Of a stretch of DNA of 64,000 nt, positions 35,701 through 46,751 are shown piece after piece. The stretch spans positions 1,203,758 to 1,267,757 of the forward strand of contig KQ482061.1 in NCBI GenBank assembly GCA_001430745.1, read 5' to 3'. The translations under genes and the position numbers were made by a program. The notes beneath the pieces are model-generated. The model worked only from the letters and a program-made list of their open reading frames with translations, had not been told where the DNA came from and did not search any database. Source of the DNA: Auxenochlorella pyrenoidosa (lineage: Eukaryota > Chlorophyta > Trebouxiophyceae > Chlorellales > Chlorellaceae). Position 1 is the stretch's first letter, and every line of letters starts with the position of its first letter.

Positions 35701-36996
35701 CGATCAAGCCCACCCTGTCTCCCCTGCACTTCAAACAAATTCGCTTGCACAACCGCACTCAAGCCACTCCACGAACGCCTCTGCCACGTCGTGCCCTTGG
35801 GAGGGCAGTCGGCCAACCCCCCCACCCCCACCCCCCAACCCCACCCCCCACCTGCTCCACCGGCACGTCGGCCAGCTTGCGCTTCAGGTCGGCAAACTGC
35901 TCCGAGATCTTGGGGTTCTCCGCCCGGAACTTCTCCAGCTCCTCCTTCAGCTTGGCCTCGCGCTTCTCCTGTGCAGAGCGGGGGCGCGCGCGGGCGGCGG
36001 CGCTCGCCCAGAGCTCCATGACCCGGGAGCAATACGGACGCGGGCTGTCGGGCTCCCCCCTGCCCCCCGCCCCTCCATCCGCCTCGGTGCCGTCGCGGCA
36101 CAACGCAGCGCGACAGCCCGTCATGACGCACCCGCCCGGCGGCACACCGAGCAGCCCACCCGTCCGGGCCCCCGGCCACCCCGCGCGCGCGCGCACCTTG
36201 CGTCGCTCGTCCATGCGGTCCTCGATGTGGTCCCACACCTCGTCGGCCTCGCGGTCCTCCTCGTCATACACCCCCGTCTGCCCCAGCACGCCCGCGTCGT
36301 TGCCCAGGAAGGCGTCGAACTTGGTCTCGTCGGCGCCCTCGTCGCCCTGCCAGCGGGGCACACGGCGTCAGCGGCCAGGGCTGGCGAGGCGCGGCCCAGG
36401 CAGGGAGGGGCGCGGCACAGTCCACAGCAGGCCTGCCTCCTATGCCCGAGCGGGGGCTGAGGCAGGCACCGCGTTGGACCACAGGCATTGGAGCTGGGCT
36501 GCTAGGAGGGATGTGTCAGACTGTAGAGTCCAATGCCAGGCAACCGCTCAACAGCAGGCAAAAGAAGGGGAACCAGATGAGCAGCGTCGCATGCATTGCC
36601 GCCGCTGCTGGCAGCACCGGGCACCTCGTCAGGCCCCCTTGGGAGCAGCCACACAGCCTGGTGGCCATCCCAGCATCGGCCATGCGCACCAGAGGACCCA
36701 CCTTGTCTTTGACCGCATCAGGGGCGGGCATGGACGGACCAATATCGGACCGGGTTGTGAAACCCGCGGCACCACGGCCCGCACCCGCGACATAGCCGGC
36801 GGGCGCCTTGAGCGTATTGAAGTCCACCTTTACCCCTGCATCGCCCAAGGATGAATTCGCATCGTTTCACAGGGCAGCCGGGCGCGCCCAGTGGCCTGCA
36901 CGGCAACACAGTCTCGGCGATGGGGAGGGATCGCGAGCAATGTCAACGGAGCGCACCGGGGGGCAGCGGGGTGGGACGAGCCCCCTGCCTCGACAT
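29722..36996 (-). CDS. PRPF6: Pre-mRNA-processing factor 6 (U4/U6.U5 tri-snRNP)
   Basis: PRPF6/Prp6 bridges U5 and U4/U6 snRNPs through a long array of HAT repeats. The conserved N-terminus [15 protein letters not shown] lies at about 36740-36785. The frame before it has no ATG, so I use a short first exon from ATG 36996 ([13 protein letters not shown]) whose donor phase fits; this start is tentative. Then come the acidic [16 protein letters not shown] (about 36280-36330), [33 protein letters not shown] (about 35550-35620) and KGYLTDLKS (about 35190). From about 34860 to the stop at 29722, roughly fifteen exons carry HAT/TPR-like helix pairs, for example [37 protein letters not shown] and [20 protein letters not shown], ending [11 protein letters not shown]. 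The order and motifs match Prp6 throughout and the protein seems complete. I see no ubiquitin-like N-terminal domain of the kind found in the plant homologue STA1. Confidence 0.9.
33989..34099. repeat. Three-copy 37-base minisatellite in a PRPF6 intron
   Basis: Copies start at 33989, 34026 and 34063. Copies one and two are identical and copy three differs by one base (CCGCACA to GCGCACA). A partial fourth copy (GCAGGGC) follows. The array lies between exons encoding [12 protein letters not shown] and [10 protein letters not shown]. Confidence 0.95.
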
Positions 36997-38122
36997 CCTG
37001 ACGCCTCCAGTCGCTCGTACGCAGCCAGGGCCCTTGCTCGCTGCTTCCTGCGCAAAGCAAAGCTGCTAGAGTCGGAGGAAACAGGCAGTGAATATATAAA
37101 AGAAACGCAGATGGGCGCCCAAGTGCACTGGCAGCGAGCGCTCGACCTGTTTTCGCCCGCGCCCGCCTGGCGCCACTCTGCTGCCTCTGCCGCCGTGCTT
37201 GCTGCTGTTGCTTTGCTTAAGCCCTGTCATGTGAGGTATAAAGAAGGCGACTGTAAAACTTCGGATTTTGGACGGAGGCAAAGCTGTTGACATCTAGCAG
37301 CCGCCAGCACTTCCGTAGCAAGGGTCTGCGGAAGCAGTGTCTCGCCTGCTTCCTGTGCCGTGCAGCTGTAAGTCTTGACAAGTCTCTATCCTTTCAGCCG
37401 CATACACCGCTGATTCGGCAGGCTGTATGGACAGTGTGGCGGGGAATGTGCATGGGTTGCTGGCTGCCTTGTCGTCCACACTCCAGTGGTATCACCTGCC
37501 TGGGAAGTTCGGTGATGGGAATTTCAAGCACTTGCTGTAAGAGGGTAAGACAGCTTCTTCTGATCGGGGATGGCGCAGTACTGACGCACATCCAGTGCAA
37601 AACTATATGTACTGGGCGGGCGCGCCTGCTCACCTGCCGCTGTGGTCCACGAAAACCGTCATGGCAACCAGTTTGATGCGAATAGACTAGATGCATCAAC
37701 CACGATTGTACGAACCATTTCGCCTCTCTCAAAGCATCGAGCATTGATGACATGCTTGCAGGCATGGCTCTTTGGCGGTGGACACAGAACAACAACCCAC
37801 GTCGCGCAAAGCAGGCCTGCACAGCCCTGCCTGCGACCCTTGCCCGGAGATTCTCCCCCGCTCTCAAATGGCGCTGATCAATGTGTGATGGTCCAGCACC
37901 CATGCGCTGCTAGAGCCCTCTGCTCGAGCGCAGGGTCGCACTTCTCGGTCTTTAAAAACTTGCCTGAACTCTCCGTTCTCAACACTCATTATTGTCAGCC
38001 GATTGCCGTGGGGTGGGCAGGGGGGAGGCGGTAACAGGACCGCACAACGAACCGCTTGCCCTCCGCTTGGAGCTTCCGCGGGTGTGTCTCGAGTAGGCAG
38101 CATCGTATTGCATCGGAAGGTC
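36997..38122. promoter_or_regulatory. Divergent upstream region of PRPF6 and WW-sulfotransferase genes
   Basis: This 1.1-kb stretch is the longest gene-free region and is noticeably richer in A and T. A TATATAAA element lies at 37093-37100 and a TATAAA at 37237-37242, both read on the plus strand but about 1 kb from the next plus-strand start codon. No RNA gene was recognised. One 130-codon frame (37287-37676) has no ATG start and no family features. Confidence 0.45.
37093..37100 (+). promoter_or_regulatory. TATA-box-like element
   Basis: TATATAAA followed by AG is a good TATA-box match. It would start transcription near 37125 on the plus strand, leaving either a long or spliced 5' leader for the gene at 38123 or an unannotated transcript. 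Confidence 0.3.
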
Positions 38123-41100
38123 ATGCGCCCTGCAGCAACGGCGCTCCTGCTGCTTGCGGCGGTGGCAGCGGCAGCTGCCCTGCGCGCTGCTCCCTCCCGT
38201 GAGGGCACGTGCCACCTGCGGCCTGGCAGCTCGGCGGCGGAGCGGCGCGATCGGCACGCCAAGGAGTGCCCCGCCCTGGTGCACAAGTACATGGAGGCAC
38301 ACACGGCCGACCTGGAGGAGGAGCAGGATGTCAGCAAGCTCGTCTTCTTCCTGCATGTGCCCCGCACCGGTGAGTCGGCTGCGCTGTGGGGCCTGGAGTG
38401 TGCTGGATGGCTGGGCGTCGCTGAAATGGGACCCTGCCGCAGCCCTGGCTCCCGCCTTTGGCAGAGCACCAGGCAGGTCACGTGACCCCCCATCCCCAAA
38501 CCCCCTCCCCCTCGGTGCCGCACCCGTGCAGCCGGCAAGACGTACGCCAACTGCTTCCTGCGCTCCGCTCTGCCGCCCTCCAAGCGCTGCGCCAAGAGCT
38601 ACGACGTCGTGCGCCTGAACGTGTCGGCGCCGGGCTGCCAGGCGCTCATCTCGCACGACGACTTCTCCATCTCGCAGTGGTTCCCCCCCGGCGCCGCCAC
38701 CATCACCCAGCTGCGCAGGTGGGCACCCCTTGAACCGCAGGGTGGTCTCCCTCTTCTGGCCGGCGCGTTGCGGGGCCCCTCCCCGTGGCAGTCAGCTCGG
38801 CAGCAACGGGCATGCCCCCATGCCTTGCCTGCCGCTGGGCTGGGTACCCTGTTGGTGCACGTCAAGCAGCTGCGCTCCCTGGTGCGACGGCCCCTTGTTT
38901 TCGGTGTTTGCCTCTGCCTGCACCCGGACCGCCACGGCCAGGTCCATCCAGCCGTGCCCCGCTGCCTGAGGGCCCCCACCGTGCTGCGCCGCCGGCCCCT
39001 GCAGGCCCGTGGACCGGCTGCTGAGCGCATACGAGTTTGCGGTGGACATTGCCGCCAAGGGTGTGCTGAGCCTGGAGGTGCCCAAGAAGAACCCCAAGCG
39101 CAAGAGCGACTTTGTGGGGACGCTGGAGGTGTGGCCCTGGTCGGTGCTCATACCGTGGTTCAAGCGCGACATGCGCGAGCGGGTGAGGCCGGGGGCCAGG
39201 CTGCCTCTGGCAACACCCAACAGCACAGCCGTCGGGAAGCATGGCTGCAGTGCAGGCTGGCCTGGCTGCGGTGCTTGCGACTGAGTCAGCGCTGAGCGCG
39301 CGATTGTGGCTGCCCCGGCTTGCGCCCCAAGGCAGCTCGCCTGCCCGGTGTGCCACTTGTTCGTGTCGGGCTACAATGCCCTCCCAGGTCACCGCTGCAT
39401 GCGGCAGCGAGGGCGTACCACCTGCCTTGGCAGCCCTCGCCGCAGCGCTGCCGCCTTGGCAGATCGCACAGCTGCCCTCTGTGCTGCTGACGCTGCCCAC
39501 TCACCGCAGATGGACAAGCTGCGCACGGCAGCGCTCTCCGACCCCACCGCGTGGCGCGACTACCTGTCGCCCGACAACAAGACCTACTACTGGAACGAGG
39601 CCAAGAACCAGTCGGGTGGGTGGAGCCGCCCGGCCTGGCAGAGCCCTCACGACATGCAAGCGCCAGCAGGGCGTCGATCTGCCCATGCATCCCCGATCCG
39701 ATGCTTTCTTTTGCATCCTTGTTTGTGCGGAATCATGCTGGCCTGGCATTCCTGATGTCCATCTCACCGACCCCTCCTCACTCCCAGCCCATGGCTGTCA
39801 GGCGCTCAGCGCGGGTGCTCCCCAAGCCTGCCAGTTGCCGCTGCCCGCACCAGCCATGTAATGTGGTGTGGGTGGCCCAGCAACAGCCCCAGCATCTCAC
39901 CCCCCCACCCCACCCCCCCTGCAGTGTGGGTGCTGCCCGACGCCGAGCCGGTGCTGGACCCCTACAACAACAGCCTGGCCATGCCGCTGCACGAGTGGAT
40001 TGAGCACCCCATTGCCGAGGAGCTGCTGCACAACGGCGCCACGCTGCAGGTGCTGGGCCTCACCAACTACTCCTACTGGCCGGTGGGTGGGTGGGGTGGG
40101 GGGAGGGGTGGGGGGGGGTGGTNNNNNNNNNNNNNNNNNNNNNNNNNNNNNNNNNNNNNNNNNNNNNNNNNNNNNNNNNNNNNNNNNNNNNNNNNNNNNN
40201 NNNNNNNNNNNNNNNNNNNNNNNNNNNNNNNNNNNNNNNNNNNNNNNNNNNNNNNNNNNNNNNNNNNNNNNNNNNNNNNNNNNNNNNNNNNNNNNNNNNN
40301 NNNNNNNNNNNNNNNNNNNNNNNNNTGCGCCGACCAATGTGGAGGCCGGGAGGCGTGGGATGGCGCTCAGGGGGCTGCAGGAGTAATGGGACGCAGCCGG
40401 TGGCAGGTTGGTGCTGCTGGCTGCGTGCCACGCGCTGCATGGCTCAGCCGATTATCCCAGACGACGGCGCAGCTGCACAGCTATACCCAGAGATGCGTGG
40501 AGGCGCTGCAGTGCTGCCGGCGCTGGGGTGGCTCTACAGCCGCTCGCTCACCCGCGTGGCGCGCTGTGCAGGAGGCGCAGGAGCTGCGGCACTGCGTGCG
40601 GTCCAGCTGGGTGGCACGCGAGATGCTGCTGGCGCTGGCCACCAAGCGGCTCAGGCGCATGGCGCACGTGGGGCTGACCGAGCGGCTGGACGAGTCGGTG
40701 GTGTCCATGGCGGCAGACCTGGGTGGGTGGGGCAGGGTGCCAGGGGCTGGCCGGGGCGCTGGGCTTCCATGGCACTGGGCCACGCAGCGGCGTCCATGGC
40801 GCTGGCTTGGCAAGAGCAGAGGGCACAGAGAGGCAGGGCACGCGCACACAACCGGCTCGGTGGGCAGGGAGCTGCGCAACTGGACACGCCTGTGCTTTGC
40901 CTGCTCTCACTCCACCCCGTGCCTTGCGCCCGCCCTGTGTGGAGCTGGAGCAGGGCTCAACTTCAGCGGCCCGGCGTACAAGTACACCAGCGCCTCGGCA
41001 TTCTCCTACGACGGGGGGGAGGTGAACCAGGATGGTGCGCTGCTGCCGGGCCTCCCGCACTCCGGGCTGCTTGCCCCCGCTGGCTGCCCTGCAACGCTGG

Positions 41101-44100
41101 TGGGCCTGTCTCCCTATGCGCCGGCAAAGCAGCCGTGCGTTGCGTGGGCAGCCAAGCCGTGATCTGTGTTGATGCCCCCACTGAACAGGCGCCCACCCGG
41201 CCCTGGCTCGACTCCTCCCCACACACGGCTCTGCCCTCCCGTGCCGCCCCGCCCCCCGCCCCGCAGAGCTCATCACCTACAACGCCACCACCCAGGGCGG
41301 CATCAACGTCACGCTGGCGCGCTCCCAGGCCACCAAGCGGCTGCTGGAGATCCTGGCGGAGGAGAAGGTGCTGCGCGAGGAGATCGACGTGAGCGCGGCG
41401 CCGCGCCGCCCCATCTCCTGCGCTGCAGGCCGTGCCGACCGGGGGGGTGGCTGCCGACAGCGCCCGGCGCGGTCCCTCGCGTGGCGCGCCCCTCGATCTT
41501 GCGCCCATGCCCCTGCTGCCTGTTGCTCTTGAACAACCTTTGGGCTGCGCGCTTGTGGGGCGCTTTGGGCATGCGGTTTCTTTGCAGGGGTGCTGTGTCA
41601 GACTCGGCCAGCCAAAATGCGAGCCAGCAAGCGTGCTGGAGGTTGCTGATGGCCCCAGCCTCTGCTGCCCCTCCCTGCCCCCAGCTGATGGTGCCCCGCC
41701 TGAACAGGCTCGTGGACAAGGAGGCGGCATGGCTGGCGGAGCAGGAGGAGCTGAAGCAGGCGGCAGAGGCAGAGGGCTCGGCAGCAGCAGAGGAGCAGCA
41801 GCAACGTGAGGAGCAGCAGCAGCAGCAGCAGCAGGAGAACCAGCAGCAGCAGAAGGAGACCGAGCAGCAGCAGGAGCAGCAACAGCAGGAGAACGAGCAG
41901 CAGCAGCATGGTGAGCCTGCTGGGCAGCATGGTGCTGGCAGCGCGGATGCGCCGGCGCCTGGTGAGGGCGAGCACGCTGCCACCGCAGCAGCTACGGCAG
42001 CGGATGCGCCGGCGCCTGGTGAGGGCGAGCATGCTGAGACTGCAGCAGCTATTGGTGCAGCAGCGGATGCGGCAGGCGCACCTGAGGCAGGAACTGCAGC
42101 GGACGCGGCAGCAGGGGGGGAAGCTGGGGCCACCGATGCCGCAGACGGCGTCACCGAGGCGGACGTTGCAGCAGACGACGGCGGCGAGCAGCAGCGCGAG
42201 GATGGGCAGGCTGGCAGCCACACAGAAGGCAGCACCCCTGCATACGATGACGGCACGCGGGACCACTATGCAGGGGCTCCAGCCGAAGAGGCCCCTGAGG
42301 AGGAGGAGAACAACGAGCCGATTGTCAGCCCCTGGTCAAAGGTGCGGCGGTGCTGCCACACGCAATGGAGGCAGCAGCCATGAGCGCATGCCCATGTCTG
42401 CAGCGTGCCCAAGGCAGATACCAAGCCACCTGTGCACACTGAACTCCTTCTTTGCGCATGCCTGCTGCGTTTGTCTGCCCATGGCATGATGGGGAAAGGG
42501 GATGGCTGGGCTGGGCTCAGCGGCGCCCCGCCCGTGCCCCTTGCGCCCCTGCCTGCCTGCCTCCACCCCCGCCCCACCCCCGCCCCACTTCACCCCCACC
42601 GCAGGAGATTGAGGAGCTGGACGGTGCGGTGGCAGACAAGCAGGAGCACATGCGGCAGCTGGAGGCGGAGATGGCGTCGCTGCAGCACTCGACGCTCATT
42701 GTGTCGGCAGGTGGGGGCCTCGCTTGCGGCGTGGGCCTTCCACGGCTGCAGAGGGCTGGCAGCAGGCCGGCAGGCCCTGGGCACTGCAGCGCCAGCAGGC
42801 ATGCGTGCACGGGGGAAGGCAGGCACTGGCAGAGCTGGTGCAGGCTGGTGCAACGAGCACACCCGCCTGTGTTTGGGAGGCTCTGCTTGTGCCGGCTCCA
42901 CACCATGCGCAGCGCAGCGCTCCCAGTGTGCAGTCCCGTCGTCCCCATGCGCAGACGCGGCCACGGGGCGGGCGCGGCAGATCATGCCCGACGACCACTA
43001 CATGATTGCGGGCGAGACGCTAGGCCAGGCGTACCGCCGCTGCGCAGATGTGAGCTGCAGGGCCCGGTCCTTATCCCCTGCTGCCCCCGCCTTGACCTGC
43101 CCTCCCTGCTCGTCCCTACCGCGCTGCTCTGCCTCCTGCCCAGCCTGCTGGCCCCGCATGATCAGCGCTGGGCTGCCCTCCCTCTTCGCCCAGCAGGCCG
43201 GGCGGGGGCGCAACGAGAAGCGGCGGCCGTACAAGCACCTGCGCACGCCGTGGGGCGAGACGTTTCGCTTCTCGCCCGAGGCGCGCGCGCGCATCCCGCA
43301 CGCCGTGCTCACGCGCATCCACCAGCTGAATGCGCTGGATGAGGAGCTGTGGAAGGCGGGGGACGACATCCTGGAGGTGGGGGCGGGGATGCCTGGGCTG
43401 TGTGCAAGGGTGGGGAGGAGAAGCGGGCTGGGGTTGGGCTGGGAGCTGCGGTCATCACACGAGGGCGCCAGAGGAGCTTCGCATGTGGATCTGGTTTTGC
43501 GGCGTCTGCCAATCCACCGCTGTGCTGAATGTTCCTCATTCTTGCCTGACCCTCTGCGCCCGCAGCGCAAGTTGGAGGAGCAGCGCGAGAAGGGCGTGCT
43601 GCAGGCGGTGCCGCGCACGCGGCACCCCCCGCCCGCGCACTCCAGCCATTCCTCCAAGCGGCGGCTGACATCTACCAAGGAGTTTGTGACCAACAAGTAC
43701 GACTGGCAGGCCAGCAGCTTTGGCAAGCCGGCAGATGGCGGGGACGTCCTGTACTCGCACCACCCGCCGCCGCCGCCCGAGGACGAGGCGGCGGCGGCGC
43801 AGCCCGCGAGTGGCGAGGCGTCTGCCGATGACACGCCTGGTGTCCTGGGCGACGGGAGCACGCACGACCAGGCAGGAGCAGAGCAGGCAGCAGGGCAGCA
43901 TGGTGTTGCAGAGCAGGCGGCAGGGCAGCATGGAGAGCAGCAGGCAGTTGAGCAGCAGGCAGCGCCAGGTCAGGCAGCAGTTGAGCAGCAAGATGAGCAT
44001 GCAGCAGGGCAGCCGGCAGCTCTCGAGGAGGCTGCCCTACAGGCAGACGAGCAGCAGGGCAGGCTCGAGGCGGCCACTGGAGAGGTGCAGCTCGGCTCAG

Positions 44101-44123
44101 CGCCATCTCGAGAGGAGCTGTGA
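38123..44123 (+). CDS. Secretory-pathway sulfotransferase with embedded WW domain
   Basis: ATG 38123 opens a signal peptide or membrane anchor (MRPATALLLLA-type run rich in Ala/Leu). The PAPS 5' loop reads KLVFFLHVPRTAGKTYANCF across an intron at about 38370/38530, and the 3'-phosphate motif reads LRRPVDRLLSAYEF across 38717/39006; both fit the Sulfotransfer_2/heparan-sulfotransferase type acting in the Golgi lumen. A WW domain follows, split by an intron (39551-39615 and about 39925-39936): W, eleven positions, YYWN, eight positions, W, then P. After the assembly gap come RRMAHVGLTERLDESVVSMA (about 40654-40713) and, following a Glu/Gln-rich insert of about 200 residues (41690-42340), the family's C-terminal end RIHQLNALDEELWKAGDDIL (about 43315-43374). 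A Gln/Ala-rich tail ends at TGA 44123. Substrate unknown; sulfated wall or matrix glycans are a guess. Confidence 0.75.
40080..40122 (+). repeat. G-rich intron start, possible G-quadruplex, at gap edge
   Basis: The donor is followed by GGGTGGGTGGGGTGGGGGG-type runs that end exactly at the run of unknown bases. Sequencing or assembly probably failed because of this tract. Confidence 0.65.
40123..40325. other. Assembly gap (203 unknown bases)
   Basis: A run of N lies in what seems to be an intron after the exon ending LGLTNYSYW in the WW-sulfotransferase gene. Coding sequence could be hidden, since the next clear exon (LRHCVRSSWVAREML) begins only near 40586. Confidence 0.99.
41800..41912 (+). 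repeat. Gln/Glu-rich CAG-type coding repeat
   Basis: GAG and CAG codons encode poly-Gln runs of up to seven residues broken by Glu and Asn. It is part of the insert that divides the sulfotransferase domain. Confidence 0.8.
41944..42057 (+). repeat. Two-copy 57-base coding tandem repeat
   Basis: Units starting at 41944 and 42001 each encode ADAPAPGEGEHA followed by an Ala/Thr-rich spacer. The length is a multiple of three so the frame is kept. Confidence 0.85.
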
Positions 44124-44639
44124 AGCCGCAGCCCCAATCGTCACATATCTATTGCACTGCTCTTTCATCCAATGGTTTTGCCACGATCGCCTTAGGTAGG
44201 CAGCTTACTCCTGGCAGATCACACTGTTGACTGCGGATCCTACAAGCGCAGCTGAACAAAGCGTGGCGGCGTGCGCAACGCTGGGTGCATAAAGAGGAGA
44301 ACAGCGTGTTGATTGGTGGGCATGGACAGCGGCAGCAGAGATGGTGATGGCACAGGGATAGGTATCAGTACACTGCAGGCACAATGGAGCTGCAGCCAAC
44401 CTAGGGAAGACCAGAGGCGCCGGTGGCCTGGTCAAAGGGCATGCCCCACGCATGAACTGCCGAAGCAGCTGCTCAGATGGTACAGAGGGACGGGTCATGG
44501 TACAAGGGTCGCAGACTCGCCGCGGTTAACAGAACATAGCAGAGGGCAGGGGCAGGCGCTCAGCGGTCTGTAGCGTGCCGCCGTGGCAGAAGCCAGCGCC
44601 CAGCCCCGGCGCTGCGCTGCCAGGGCCCAGGGCGGGCGC
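44124..44639. other. Convergent intergenic region
   Basis: These 516 bases lie between the stop codons of the WW-sulfotransferase and F-box-like genes. No gene or clear poly(A) signal is seen. Confidence 0.4.
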
Positions 44640-46562
44640 TCACGTGCGCCGCACGGTGGGGCGGTACAGCGTGGCCTGCTCCAGCTCCGCCCGGCGGCGC
44701 TGCAGCTCGGAGATGTCGCCCCGCGCCTTTTTGCAGCAGGTGTTGATGTAGGACAGGCTGCGGGGGCAGGGGTGGCAAGCAAGGAGGGCGGCGCTGAGCA
44801 GGCGTGCGGAAGCAGGTGCAGTGCACGATGGAGGACAGCCTGCCAAGCAGCAATGCTGGCCGCAGGAGAGCGTTCACTTGCAATCCCACGAGACAGGGAA
44901 CGCCAGCGAGCGGGGCAGGCCAGCCGCCCCGGCATCGCGACCTCAACTCACAAAAAGCCAAGCTGACGCCCTACCCAATGCCAAGCTGATGCACTACCCG
45001 AAAACCGCTCTCAATTTACAAGTGCAAGTGCACACACACCTGCAACCCCACCCCACACGCGCACGCACCTGTCCCACAGCCGATGCAGCGAGTCACGCTC
45101 CTCGGCGATGCTGCCACGCCAGAACTCCACATCGCGCGCCATGTCTGCCACGCTGGCGCAGGTATCCGGCGTGAGCCGGGGGAAGCGTCGCAGGTCGCCG
45201 CCCTGCTGGGCCAGCGCAATCAGCTCCTGCAGAGGGGGATGGGGCAACGCAAGAGTCAGATGCGCTCAACGAAAATCACGTGATCGTAGCTCCAGCAACG
45301 TGTGCAACAGTCTCATGGTGCTGGGTTGCATGTGCTCAGTCGTGGACTGCATATCCTGCCCGATGCAGGAGTGCAGGGCGACAGAGGCATGCCGGCGTGA
45401 CGGCTGGTGCAGGTCATTGGCACCTGACCCCCCCCCCCACCCCCCCCAGGCAGGCCGCTCGCCTTGCCCAGCTTGCTGTCGGCGTGGGTGCCGCGCTTGC
45501 CCGACACCCCCGCCAGCAGGGCGTCCAGGTCGTGCCGCCTGTGGCTGAGCGTGCGGTCCATCTGGTTGAGTCCCGCCAGCAGCGCCTGCGCGTTCTTCTC
45601 CAGCAGGCCTGCCGGGGGGCTGGGGATGCCGGGGTGTGGGGCAGACCTCGCGAAAGGGGCGCCAACGGCGTGCAGCTGCGGGCATTCATGCGGTGCACGC
45701 CACCCCCAACCCGGTTTTGGAAGGTGGCGTGGCGTGGATGGTGCGTGCATGAGCGCAGCAGTGCGTATTTTGTGTAGGTAGGGCTGGCAGGCAGGCCCAA
45801 GTGCCCCTCCCATCCACCCCCCCCAACCCCCTCTTTCCCCCCCCCCGGGGGTCCCCACCCGCGCTGTCCTCCAGCTCATCCAGGTACCGCGCCTTTGAGC
45901 GCAGCTTGTGGGTGGTGCTGGTCAGCAGGCAGGCTCTGCGCGGGGGGCAGGGAGGCCAGGCTGCTGGATGAGGGGCGAGGCGGGCAGGAGCGCCGTGGAC
46001 CACCGTGTGTCCAGCTTGTCTTCAGCAAGCATTGCCCCTCCGAATCCGCGAAAGCAGCACCGCAGGGCGCACTTGGCGAGGCTTGAGCGCCACTGCGACC
46101 ATGGCTCCCTGCACCACGCTGGTGTCCAGCCACGCACATGTATTTGTCGCGCCAGGACCGAAGCTGCGCAAAGTCCTGCGCCTTCTCCTCGCCAAACTCC
46201 TCGACAAAGGCTTGCCTCCATGCCGCCTGGGCGGCGGCCGCCGCTGCCCGCCATTCCCGACTGACACAGGCCGCTCGGCACAGGTCCGACACCTCCTGCA
46301 AAACAAAAAGGTAGGTCAGGTGCGATTGAACAGGGCTAATCGACGCCAGGGCCCTATCAAAGCGGGACTTTCGGCGCCAACCCTCGAGAGTGCTGGTTCG
46401 CCCGCTGCTACTTGCCAGGTAGGACAGCACATGCTCGAGAACATCTAAATGCAGGAAAGCTGGTTGGGAGGGCTCCTCTGCTGGCGGCTTTGAAGGCGCT
46501 GCTCGCGCTGGCCTTCCCCTTGGCCTTGGTGCCATGCCTGCTATCGATATCTTGCCGCTCAT
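44640..46562 (-). CDS. F-box-like protein with helical C-terminus
   Basis: F-box proteins recruit targets to SCF ubiquitin ligases through Skp1. ATG 46562 starts MSGKISIAGMAPRPRGRPAR, a basic leader. HLDVLEHVLSYLAS (about 46415-46460) followed by DLCRAACVSREWRAAAA and AAWRQAFVEEFGEE (about 46195-46290) fits the F-box pattern of LP-x-VL-x-x-I-x-x-YL, then C-x-V-x-x-x-W. The stretch between the two parts stays open but looks intronic, so the exact splice is uncertain. LRSWRDKYM follows, as in many F-box proteins. Later exons are helical: KLRSKARYLDELEDSA, GLLEKNAQALLAGLNQMDRT, VEFWRGSIAEERDSLHRLW and INTCCKKARGDISELQRRRA, ending TLYRPTVRRT at 44640. These predict a coiled C-terminus rather than the usual LRR or Kelch target-binding domain. 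Confidence 0.6.
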
Positions 46563-46751
46563 TCTCTCGATCTGATCTGCGACCAAGCACGCTCCCGTGC
46601 TGAAATGTGAGCTGCTCCGCCTGGCGGCACACAGCACCGCCCTCGTGGCTTCCTTGCCCCATCCCACAGCACCATCTGCCAGCTACAATGTGCAGCTGGA
46701 ATGAATTGCCAGATCTCAGAGAAGTATGAAGCGCAAGGCAGGGCGCAGCCG

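Noticed and set aside
37287..37676. 130-codon plus-strand frame in the A/T-rich gap
   Set aside because: It starts with TTG, has no ATG at the start, and its Cys/Arg/Leu-rich product resembles nothing known.
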